Below, one piece after another: positions 22,277-31,792 of a stretch of DNA of 64,000 nucleotides. Under the pieces are notes generated by a model. The model did no database searches and was not told the origin of the DNA. It was given only the letters and a program-made list of their open reading frames with translations. The DNA is taken from contig OZ024783.1 in the NCBI GenBank assembly GCA_964017065.1, positions 11,726,313 to 11,790,312 of the forward strand, written 5' to 3'. This DNA comes from Haliclona indistincta (taxonomy: Eukaryota; Porifera; Demospongiae; Haplosclerida; Chalinidae). The stretch's first letter is position 1. The number at the start of each line of letters is the position of its first letter. The position numbers and the translations under genes were made by a program.

Positions 22277-25200
22277 ATGTCAGCGGAGAAGAGACGAGAA
22301 ATTCTTGAGTATGTCTGCTTGTCTTGTTCTATATCACTATCGTCATAGTGCTCATTGGTTTACCGATAGTGCTATTCTTTGTACAAGTGAGTAGTAACAA
22401 TTCAATGTGTCATTTTAATAGTCAAGTTACTGAATACAACTATACAGTAAGACAACAATTTTTAAGTGTACCATTGAAATAGAATCTTCAGTCAGATATT
22501 GAGTTGTGTACATATCTGCTCATTCGAGCACCAGTTCAATGCACTGCTACTGTTTATGATGGAGAGTTGTGTAAAGAACAGCTTCAAGCAGGTCAGTTGT
22601 GTAGTGATATAGCCTTCTCAACACCAGTGTATGTGAACGCAACAAGCAAGAACACAACAACACTACAATTAGCCTTTGGTAAGATTTTGGTAAAATAATA
22701 CTTTTACCAGTACGTACGCATTTGCAGAAAGTGATCTTCTATCTCAGGGTTGTGAGGATGCCTTACGATACTTCCTATGTCAGTATACATTCCTCTCTGT
22801 GATAAAGCTAGTGGATATTTGTATCAGTCATCACAAGAACACTGCACACATGTCCGTGAGGAAGTGTGTTCATTTGAGTGAATGCAAGTGGGTTGGGTCA
22901 TCTGTTACCTAACTGTGAAAACGGTAATAGAAATGCATTGTTTGAGACATAAAACAGTTGTGAACACAATATAGTTCTAGTCAGAAAAAAATATTCCACT
23001 AGCGTTTTCATGGAGACACTTGTAGGAGCGCTGAAACTTTGACGAATAACTTAAAAGTATTTTCTGGGTAAAGATAGTTATCATGTTCACAACAGAATTA
23101 CAAAAATTATTGTGTATTTCTACAGTAGTTAGTACAAACAAAATCTGTTCTCAATGTAGTTGAGGCACTATTGACCGATGCTAATGTGACATGTCTTGAT
23201 AGTTTCATCAATATCAACAACACGTGTCAGCCTCGCTGTGACAGCTGGAGACAGTATCGAATAGTCTTTGTCGCCATAGAAGTGATGTCCAGATACGTTT
23301 GTGGGATATGTGGAGTGGTTGGTGGCTCAACAATACTAGTGATTTCTCTATAATACGATATGATCAAATGTAAGAACTAATCTTGATGTGCATGTACTGT
23401 CTTTCATCAGGTTCACTTTTCCATCAGTGCTACTTGTTTATAAAACCATTGGTCTTCTATTATTGAGTACGGTACAACATAGTGATTGTTCCGATGTAAC
23501 CATTTTTTGCACTTGTGCCGCAAGCTCTGTTTTGGTTGCTGGGGCTGGATCAACTACATTGCTGTGTAGCTCAGTAACAGTCATGGAGAGCATAACAAAC
23601 CCATCCTTGCTCTGTACCATTTCAGGTTAGACTTTCACTATACTGATATAACATTAATATTATTGTTGTATTTTAGGAGCTGTGCTACATTACTGTCTTG
23701 TCAGCATGACACTGATCTCATTCTTTCATATCTTGATGATTTTTTACAAAGTTGTTTTTCCTTTGTATGCCTTTGCATATCGCAAAAAAGAGAAATATCT
23801 TCATCCTCCAATGGCGATACTAGGTAACTATCATAATTCTATGTGCTGGTGCAACAAACTGTACAATGATATCTATTGAGCCTGAGGAGTTCAATCCTGT
23901 GTGCACAGCATGCAAGCTATAAGTGCTTTCAGTATTCTTTGTTTGAAGACTGGTGTCTTATTCAGTAACCGTCTTCTCCTTTAGGATTCGTACTTCCTCT
24001 TCCGGCGGTCATTGCTGCTCTAGCAAATGATGATTTAAAGTACATTGTAACTACATTTCCACCATCAATTTGTGTCACACAAAGTCAAGATTTGTTCTTA
24101 TATTCAATATTTCTTACCCTTGATGTCCTCCTGGCTACTATCACATGTTTAATTATCACTGTGGTTTGGTCATTACGTAAGGTAAGCACAATTTTTACGA
24201 CTACAAGCAACCATGACTACTGTGAAATGCTAAAAATATATAATGTCTTACTTTAGACACGAATGCAATACCTGCATGCAAGACTTGCTTATTAGGGAGG
24301 CACGGTAGTGCCTCCCTATGTAGGGATGAACGAGAAAGCAAGATGGCGGCTACATACAATGTATTAGCGTTCAAACGCTGAAAATTCGCCGTGTGATGAA
24401 TTTTATACGTCCATAGACACTTAGATCTGCTATCTGGCGTTGCCCCATCTTACAGTAGCAAGGAGATTGCTCGAAATTGTTACTAAAGTGACGAACCTGG
24501 AAACGGTGAAAATCGAGTTTCGTCATCTTCGTTTTCTTCTTATTCTTCTTCTTTCTTCTTTCTTCAACTCGCCTAGCGCCTTTACGCGAGCAGTGCTGTG
24601 ACCAAAACACCCACGAACAGTCATGAAATTCTCCTGGCATGTGCCTTTTGAACTTTGTTTTTAGCGTAACGGCGATATAAATTCAGCGATTTCTCGATCG
24701 TGATCCATTGTCAGCTTAGCGTTAGACGCCATTAATAATTATGTTTGCGCAATACGCACGTGACCAAGCAGTGACTAGCGCACGTGACCAAGCAGCTAGA
24801 GTATCGTCGCGCCGTATGCATCAATATCACGGAGAACACATACCCGGCATTTGTCTGGAGTCTTCGAAGAACGGTAAGCTCGTGTAGGATCGCCATTCTG
24901 CGCTTGCCAGATAATTATAACCGCCGTATAGGTCTACAAACAAGGGTGGGCGGGGCTCATGCAATGCATGCATGCGTAGACGACTAGGTAGAGCTGATAT
25001 GTCAATTTTAGCTACAAGTTTAAGAAAAGCCATCAACAACAGCAAGACTAAACTAATGGTGGAAACAAAGACTTCTTAGTACATGCATTATATTGAGCTG
25101 CACTTCACTGAAAAATAAAAAAGGACACAAACAAGTAAATTAAAAAGATTTCTATCGAAATCAAAAGTATGTAGTGATGAAGAAATCTACCACTGGTTCA

Positions 25201-26036
25201 CAATGTAAACCAACAAGAAACAAGCATGGAATGGTAACACGATTGACTTGCTAACAGACCATAGATCCCTACATCAGTGGCTGTACATAAGACTATGATC
25301 GATATTTTGTCACAAACAGCTGAATTCAATTCAATGCATGTCAGGTGTCAGTCAACAGTAACTAGCTGAACTAGCTATAGTCAGGCCACAGCAGCCACTG
25401 ATGTAGGGATCTATGGTCTGTTAGCAAGTCAATCGTGTTACCATTCCATGCTTGTTTCTTGTTGGTGAACCAGTGGTAGATTTCTTCATCACTACATCCT
25501 TTTGATTTCGATAGAAATCTTTTTAATTTACTTGTAATAATTATTAATGGCTGCATAATTATGTTTCGTTACAGAATCAAAGAAAGCAAGAGAGGACTGA
25601 CTTGCTTAGTACAGCAGAGAAGAAATTGCTATTCGTCCTCAGTTACTACCTCGTGTTTGGAGTAATAATGCTCATCTACTTTGTCACCTTTTCAGCTCGT
25701 GCTGAAGGTGCTAATGTTGCTGTAGATGAATACTTTGCTTGTGAAGCTCCTGGACATGTGCCGGGAAAATGTGACAGAGAACTAGAAGACGTGTTTGACT
25801 ACTTCAGTGGTTACTGGTGGTTAGCAAGTGTGTCGTTTTTGCTTGCTGGGTTAGTTCCAATGGTATTTCTGACTTTTGTTCTGGATGTCAAGTCGATTCG
25901 CAAGAAAATTTCAACCTTTCGTTCTTTCTATCATAAACTCAAGTTGAAAGTCAAACAAGATCAAACGAGTATACCATTGGCAAAGCGAAATGAAAAGCAA
26001 CCTCCTATCCCCCACTACCAGAGTGATCAACAATAG
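22277..26036 (+). pseudogene. Frizzled-like seven-helix receptor, copy 1, disrupted
   Basis: Exons recognised by comparison with the other copies: 22277-22386, 22492-22678, 22728-22923, from 23160, from 23412, from about 23677, 23985-24181 and 25575-26036. The cysteine-rich domain pieces (LIRAPVQCTATVYDGELC) and the transmembrane exons identify a Frizzled-type receptor, expected at the plasma membrane. Lesions: two extra bases in the signal-anchor exon near 22,334 leading to TAG; the small second exon is missing; one base lost near 22,791 and ten more near 22,876 in the second half of the cysteine-rich domain; two extra bases near 23,347 giving CTA TAA. An insertion of about 1.24 kb sits in the last intron. 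Transmembrane exons 6, 8 and 9 are still open. Confidence 0.8.
24293..25535. mobile_element. 1.24-kb insertion in the last intron of Frizzled-like copy 1
   Basis: Copies 2 and 3 have the intron without this block (CTTGCTTATAATAATTATT in copy 2), so the boundaries are read from the empty site. It starts with a hairpin, GGGAGGCACGGTAGTGCCTCCC. Its 3' part has two inverted arms, 25132-25283 and 25392-25534, separated by about 108 bases. The direct repeat CGCACGTGACCAAGCAG occurs at about 24,758 and 24,780. No transposase is visible; it may be two nested non-autonomous elements. Confidence 0.65.
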
Positions 26037-26321
26037 CTTGTATAGCATCAGTATCATGACAATAGTTTGTATCATGTATAGTTTTCCTTTTTTATAATAA
26101 TTTGCAATAGCAGGGAAACACAATAGCCAGTAACGCTAATTTTAAGTGAACTCTAAAGATAAAATTAAACTAAAATTACAAGAAGATAAGAGTAACTTAA
26201 AAGAAGAGAGAGTAGAACATTCCTTGTGTATTTACTCAAGATATATACTTTTCATTATACTTAAGCAGTGTGAATTAGTTCTACAATGGGTAGGAAGTGA
26301 ACAATAAGGAAATACTGACAC

Positions 26322-26857
26322 TAGTCTCGCGGGCCAGACGTTCTGAGGGAACGTCTGGTCACTAAGGCCAGGTTTTCGTGGCACAATGGAATGTAAACAA
26401 ACGACACGTCACGCTTGAAATCACGTGTTTTAGTCGACGTCACCAGTCTAGTTAGCAAGCGTGTAGCATGTTAACAGGCTTTTAGCATGCTAAAACTCTT
26501 CCTAGAGCAATACCAACCTGGTTGGCTACAATCGCGATGTTCATGATCGCTGGAGCAGTCATGAAACAACAAGAGAACCATTGCGTGAACATGAATCATG
26601 TACAATATACCGTCAGCAGCATCGAGAACAACGAGTAGCAGGTATTAGCCGTCGCTTGTAAGACTTTTCACGACGAACACGCCAGTTTTGGCAGCTAAAA
26701 AGCTCTGTAAACAGCTTCATGCGCAATCGCGCCCCGTAGTCACGTGAAAACCCACGCAATTGATTGCTTATGAGGGCGCGCCGGAATGTTGGCGTCGCTC
26801 ACAGAAACCTGGCCTTAGTGACCAGACGTTCCCCAGAACGTCTGGCCCGCGAGACTA
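26322..26857. mobile_element. 536-bp Mutator-like non-autonomous element with 9-bp target duplication
   Basis: Ends TAGTCTCGCGGG and CCCGCGAGACTA form inverted repeats of about 52 bases. They are flanked by the 9-bp direct repeat TACTGACAC (26313-26321 and 26858-26866). The same site in unit 2 near 34,808 has a single TACTGACAC and no element. Each terminal repeat itself contains a hairpin (GGCCAGACGTTC facing GAACGTCTGG). A 9-bp duplication is typical of Mutator-like elements; no transposase is present. Confidence 0.8.
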
Positions 26858-27061
26858 TACTGACACTATGAAGCACCTAATAAGGTGCAGATCCTTGGTG
26901 GAATGACACTATATCCACAAACACAACTATCCACAAACACAGCAACTATGTACAGGGGAGGCCTATAGCTTCAGAGCTGCAAGAATAGCCGTTAATAAGG
27001 CTGTCACTGATCAGCGTTAGACTACTTTGCAAGTGATCAGTGATTGATACATTGATACATA

Positions 27062-27165
27062 GCTCGCGGGGGACGTCATGTGGTTGAATAGTGCGACACC
27101 ACGTGGTGTCTCAATCCACTAAACTCAATCCACGTGGTGTCGTGGATAAAACGTATTATCTTGCC
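27062..27165 (+). promoter_or_regulatory. BUD13 copy 1 promoter with palindromic E-boxes and ATF/CREB-like site
   Basis: Upstream of the start codon are CTCGCGGGGGACGTCAT (contains GACGTCA, a CREB/ATF-type core) and GACACCACGTGGTGTC at 27095-27110, a perfect palindrome around the E-box CACGTG. A second CCACGTGGTGTCG follows at about 27130. The block is conserved in front of all four BUD13 copies with two or three palindromes each. It is likely a proximal promoter bound by bHLH-zip factors; the binding is inferred. Confidence 0.6.
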
Positions 27166-29746
27166 ATGTCTTCGAAACTTGACTACTTGCAAAAGCACAT
27201 GTCCAAACAAGAGAGAGCCGATGGAAAGAGTAAGAAAGTTAAGAAACGCTCTAACGTAGTTATTTTGGACGACGACGTTGATTGGAAGGAGCTCGTGCCT
27301 CAACCAGGAGAAACTTCAGATGACCAACCAGAAGAACACCCAGGTAATAAGCCCGCGTAAGTGCATGCATTACGTGATTTCACTCTTTTGCTTTATCTAG
27401 AGTATGGCGCCAGAGAAGAGACACGAGAAGAAGAGAGAAAGATGAAATGGAAGACAGCGTTTCAGGAAGATTGTTTCTCACCAGCCCCCTCTGATAGTCT
27501 TCCTCGTAGACAGAAGCGGCAACGACATGACTCGCCTGATCTACTACCAAGTCCACCGCGTAGACAGCAGAAAAGACACGATTCACCTGAAGTAGGAGAC
27601 CTTGGCCCTCCTCGTAGACAGCGCAAGAGGCATGACTCACCAGAAACTCAATCTCCAGACCTCAGCCCACCTCGACATACAAGACATGATTCACCTGATC
27701 TTTCACCACCAAGACAGTCCAGCACTCTTCACTCAAACGGTGCCTCTCCTGACCTTTGTCCTCCTCGCAGACAAAGACATGATTCCTCAGGTTCAGATCT
27801 TAGCCCTCCAAGAAGGGGCTCAAAAAAGCCAAACCGAGATCTCAGCTTCCCTAGGAGAAAAACTCGACCACACTGTTGTTCTTCAGTGAGACAGCGGCCC
27901 AGCTCACCAGAACTTTTAGGACCATCTAAAAGTTCAGCTGGATTACACACAGCTGAAGTGTTGGGAGATGAGATTTTGGAGGCACGGAGAGAAAGAGAAA
28001 AGTTCTTTAAAGAAATGGACTCAGAAATTTCAGGCAGAAAGGCAGAGACTGTATATCGGAAAGATGGAGTGAAGCTAGACCCGAGATTGGAGAGAATACG
28101 GAAGAGAAAAGAGGAGATGAAGAAAATGGAGGAAGACGAGCGGTTCATGCAGTGGGGAAGAGGGTGAGCTAATAATTATGTAGACTTATAGAAAGCTTAT
28201 CCGACTCTCAAACCATGCTTCAGTTTAGGGCCTGCATCATCTGTAAATCTGTGTTTTACTACAGGTACCCACTGATCATTGGTGTATGATCAAGTACTCT
28301 AAGTACACTGCCTATTGTAGTTAGTACAGTCCAGAAGCCTTGCTATAATAACAGATCCCAATTTGCTGTGTACTAGCTGGTGTGTGGTTCATGGTTTTAA
28401 TTGTGGTTCACATTTAAATTTTGTGACAAAGATACACCATATTGTGTTTGAAATTTTGCTATCAGTGCTGACATAATCTAATTGACAGATTTTTGATTAC
28501 TCTTGTTATAGAATGGCTCAGATCAAGTCAGCTCAAGAGAAATTAGAGGATGAGTTATACGAGATGACTAAACCACTCGCTCGGTCACGAGAAGATGAGG
28601 ATTTGGAAAGATTATTGAAGGAGAGAGATAGGGATGGTGATCCCATGCTAGTCTTCTTAAAGAAAAAAAAGAAGAGACAACTGGAGCTATCAGGAAAGAA
28701 AGGTGACCATCATAGCATTTATTAATTTTTAGGTTTTCATGAACTGTACTGGCTAAGTATTAGTTATTGCCCTCACGCGAGGGCATTAACCGACATTAAC
28801 GACCGCGGGAAAGTCGGTCGCCCGAGTTACGGTCGAGGGCGCAGCCCGAGACTGTACGAGGGCAACCGACTTCCCGAGGTCATTAATGTCGGTTAATGCC
28901 CGAGTTGTGTAGGGCAATAAATGATTTATTACATAGTTCATCTCTGTGAGCGCAATAACATCGCGAATTTTTCAAACTCGCAAAGACGCAACGGTCTGTT
29001 GCTATAGAAGACGCTACGCGCGGTCAATAACCTACATTAATGCCCTCGAATAGAGCAATCCGATTGGTGAAAGATGATGTACTATGTAATAACACATGTA
29101 TCAGGAGTACATAATGGGAAGGAGCATTCGACTCTGTATTTGTCCATAGTAATCAAAAACTGAAGACCACTGCTGCGCGCTTGATAACTTGAGCCATTCT
29201 TTGTGCGCTGTGGCTAGCTATTTCCTACATTTGCATTCGAACTAAGACAAGCAGGAAGTTAAGGTCTCATGTGCTCCTGAGTGTACGTGTGCATACGATT
29301 AGGAGGTGTTTAAGTGGCTCGGCACAACACTCGTCGAAATAATATCTAACCTGCATTCATGATTGTCAGTAACCTCGTGTGTTAGTCGAGTTGATTTTGA
29401 CTGATTGTCAGTAAGCTCGTGTTAGTTGAGACAAGGGCTCTTTGTGTGCAGATAATTATAGGAATTACTGGACAAATTAATTAATTTTGGTTATGGGATA
29501 GATAACCAACACAAGATTGTATAAAATTAATCATGAATCAATAAATGATTTTTTTGTGTTTATCTACATACAGAGAAACCCGTGTACACTGGGAAATTCC
29601 CTGAGAACAGATTCGGTATTCGTCCTGGTTATCGATGGGATGGAGTAGACAGATCCAATGGATTTGAAAAAGCACTCTTGCTGAGACAAGCAGAGAAGGT
29701 GGCTATCAAGGAAGTAGCTTGGAAGTGGAGTACTGAAGACATGTAG
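27166..29746 (+). CDS. BUD13: BUD13 homologue, copy 1 (RES complex), intact
   Basis: Four exons join in phase: 27166-27343, 27401-28163, 28512-28702, 29574-29746, giving 434 residues. BUD13 is part of the RES (retention and splicing) complex of the activated spliceosome in the nucleus. Evidence: a short lysine-rich N terminus and [14 protein letters not shown]; a low-complexity middle of [16 protein letters not shown] repeats as in animal BUD13; then [22 protein letters not shown] and [20 protein letters not shown]; and the diagnostic C terminus [20 protein letters not shown] ending WSTEDM. Intron 3 holds a 332-bp insertion and a 180-bp MITE, both outside coding sequence. The N terminus ([12 protein letters not shown]) is less like the family than copy 4 (ADYLKKYLSKE). 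Confidence 0.9.
28757..29088. mobile_element. 332-bp insertion in BUD13 copy 1 intron 3
   Basis: Copies 3 and 4 read GGCTAACACATG across the site; here a G+C-richer block is inserted after TAA and followed by another TAA, so a 3-bp TAA duplication is likely. The interior is full of inverted repeats built on GCCCTCG, GGTTAATG and CATTAACCGACATTAA. A 3-bp TWA target would fit a PIF/Harbinger-like MITE, but the termini do not pair clearly. Confidence 0.6.
29101..29280. mobile_element. 180-bp MITE in BUD13 intron 3 (copy 1)
   Basis: It begins TCAGGAGTACATAA and ends CATGTGCTCCTGA. Sister copies at 36664-36843 (perfect 14-bp terminal repeats TCAGGAGCACATAA), 41012-41183 (end truncated) and from 63926 lie at the same intron position, so insertion preceded the duplications. 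The terminal motif CAGGAGCACAT is shared with the larger element at 46.09-46.92 kb. Confidence 0.7.
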
Positions 29747-30285
29747 TCAGAATTATACTATTGTTACTATTACTATTATCACTGCAAATGTTACTATTGT
29801 TACTACAAATTATTATGATACATTTTACTTATAGCATAGCTACGAGTGTTTGACCAATCAGACACTCATAGCTATGACACATGGGTTTTCGTATGACCTG
29901 GGTATGTTATTAATGGAATCCATGATTGACAATACTATTCATAATAACTGCTGTGTAAACAAAGTCAGAATACAACACAGAAAGCAGGTGAATGATGACT
30001 GTAGATATTTGCTGATTTGTTTTAGATACAGAGAACCTAAAGCTAGAAGGCTGCTGTTGCTGATGGTAGGGGGTGCAGAGTAGCTGTAACAGAGCTGGAT
30101 AGTGTCGAAGAGGCAGTGTGGGAGGAGCTGGTTAGTGGTGATGGAAATACTGGAACAGTTAGTAGATGAGAGAGTGGACAGGAGTTACTGGCGAAGAGGC
30201 ATTGTGCAAAAAGCTGGTGGGTGGTGCTAAGACTGAAGTTTGCCTTCACAAAATACAAAACCATAGATAATTCAGTTTTGAACTA
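29747..30285. other. Intergenic region downstream of BUD13 copy 1
   Basis: It starts with TTACTA-type simple repeats (29757-29810). The rest is conserved with 37.30-37.87 kb and 41.64-42.21 kb, including TTGTTTTAG followed by a short frame ending GGTGCAGAGTAG, which looks like an exon end (RREPKARR-type sequence is not recognised). No gene call is supported. Confidence 0.4.
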
Positions 30286-30462
30286 CAGTGGAACCTAGAT
30301 TATCCGAACGCAGTTTATCTAAATGCTCATTTGTCTGAACAGAACATGCGGTTAGCACTGTTCACTATCAAAATCATCACGTATTTTTTCATTGTCCAAA
30401 CCTGGTCCAAACAAATTTATTTTAGCATGACCACAGCTGTTCGGATAATCGAGGTTGCACTG
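30286..30462. mobile_element. pogo/Tigger-like MITE, copy 1
   Basis: Terminal inverted repeats CAGTGGAACCTAGATTATCC and, read inward from the other end, CAGTGCAACCTCGATTATCC. The left flank is TA; the right flank is CA, probably a mutated TA. The sequence is typical of Tigger/pogo ends. It is present at the same place in all three secreted-gene units (37869-38045 and 42211-42391), so it predates the segmental duplications. Confidence 0.75.
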
Positions 30463-30488
30463 CAGTGTTGTCAATTTAGATTTTTTAC

Positions 30489-30707
30489 CTGTAAATTTCT
30501 CAGTGATTGATCAAGTACTGATTTGGTGTCAGTTTTGTAGTCAGCTATCGGAAGTGGAACATGACTAAAATGAGCCTGCAACAGCAAATGAGCTTTAGTA
30601 TGTGAACTGTCATAGGTCTGAGGGTCCACTGATATTGGCACTTGCTCTGCTAAACCACTGTGAGAAAGAACCAATAGTACAATACACACAGTGCATGCTG
30701 GTATCAT
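30489..30707 (-). CDS. Signal-peptide exon of a secreted protein, antisense to the neighbouring fragments, copy 1
   Basis: A 73-codon frame on the minus strand runs from an ATG to a consensus donor (CAG then GTAAAA at 30488). It begins with a convincing signal peptide (MIPACTVCIVLLVLSHSGLA) followed by EQVPISVDPQTYDSSHTKAH and ADYKTDTKSVLDQSLRNLQ. Copy 2 keeps it open with few, mostly conservative changes. No downstream exon on this strand could be identified, because the pogo-like MITE lies directly after it. It may be an orphan first exon left by an inversion. Confidence 0.4.
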
Positions 30708-30915
30708 GGCAGTATACAGTTGAATGTGTGCTACAGCATTAGAATCATAAGCAAATACTGTAGAATAATACATGTAGAAGGTTTGCAAACAGTTAAACTG
30801 TTTCTTAGTGCATACCAACTAGAACAACTGCCAACTTTTAACACAGGTAAATTTCTCAGCATGGATGTGAAATGCACAATTTACCTGTTGAGGATGTCTT
30901 CATTGTGTCTAACAG

Positions 30916-31292
30916 GTAGTTCAGCATACTCCTACAGTCATGGAACCTACTCATCTACTCATGAATGATCCTTTTCTGCTGGACCGATAGAGTCAGGAAG
31001 CTCAGGTCATGTCGGTCCATGTAACATTCAATCAGGCATTAGTGCTCCCTCGTATGTAGGCAATGACTATTACTGTGAGTCCGGAACACAAATCAATCCT
31101 GAAAATATTTGGTATACCAGTGACCCTAGTGGGATGGCATACCTTGCTGTAATTGCAGGACTAGTACTGCCCTGGTTCCACAAGACCTTATCAACCTCTA
31201 CCACTGCCACTATCACTACAAGTGTCTGTCTGGATGAAGCTACAGACAATGAGAATATCGGGATTGATCACCTTGAGCTCTACATACAGTGA
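30916..31292 (+). pseudogene. Secreted-domain fragment A, copy 1, with in-frame TGA
   Basis: The frame after a splice-acceptor-like CTAACAG reads to an ending LELYIQ. Motifs: SYVGNDYYCESG, LPWFHKTLSTSTTATI, SVCLDEATDNENIGIDHLEL. This matches the C-terminal half of a cysteine-rich extracellular domain that I know from many sponge and cnidarian proteins (usually after a fibrinogen-like part) and that has no name known to me. The TGA at 30966-30968 aligns with the tryptophan of HIWTYAAG in fragment B. The N-terminal half of the domain is missing. Confidence 0.55.
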
Positions 31293-31792
31293 CGTTTATT
31301 AATAATCAGTATTGTAGTTTGTTTCGGTTTTACATGCATGTCATATCTAACAAGACTAGAAGTCTTAATGTGTTAGACAAACAAGTAACAAGACAAAGCC
31401 CTGATGAGTGGGAAAATGAATAAGATGTGTATTGTAACTATTTCCATGACTACTACCTGTGTCGATCAATGTGAGTTAATGTGTATTGTCATGTGACTTA
31501 CATAGCCTCGTTCCCAGGCTCTGGCCCTTGGGACAAGGCTGATAACTTAGTCCGTTTCATAATTATAATGTCTATTCTTTCACATTTTCTTCTGATGTAG
31601 CAAATGCTGTGTAAATGAGACAGGAAGACACGAGAGTCTTCATAAAAATATTTTGCAAACTGTAGGATAGATAAATTTTGAATTTTGAGTCTGTATGTGT
31701 TAAAAACACAACTTCTTGTCATGATAGCTACAAATTTGCTGTGGTATTAAAAACTGCAGTGAGGCCTAGCAAACTCACTAAGCAATTTCATG
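31293..31792. other. Intergenic region between units 1 and 2
   Basis: The first 100 bases resemble the sequence that leads into fragment B in the other units (GACAAACAAGTAACAAGAC at about 31,376), but fragment B itself is lost here. From about 31.68 kb onward the sequence is the upstream flank of the Frizzled-like gene. No gene is seen. Confidence 0.45.

Noticed and set aside
23682..23879. Reading on from the Frizzled-like exon 7 into the next intron
   Set aside because: A consensus donor (CTAG then GTAACT) ends the exon in all three copies and joins in phase to exon 8; the extension is not conserved.
27380..28148. Serine-rich frames antisense or out of frame in BUD13 exon 2
   Set aside because: The RHDSP repeats leave several frames open; only one joins the other exons in phase and matches BUD13.
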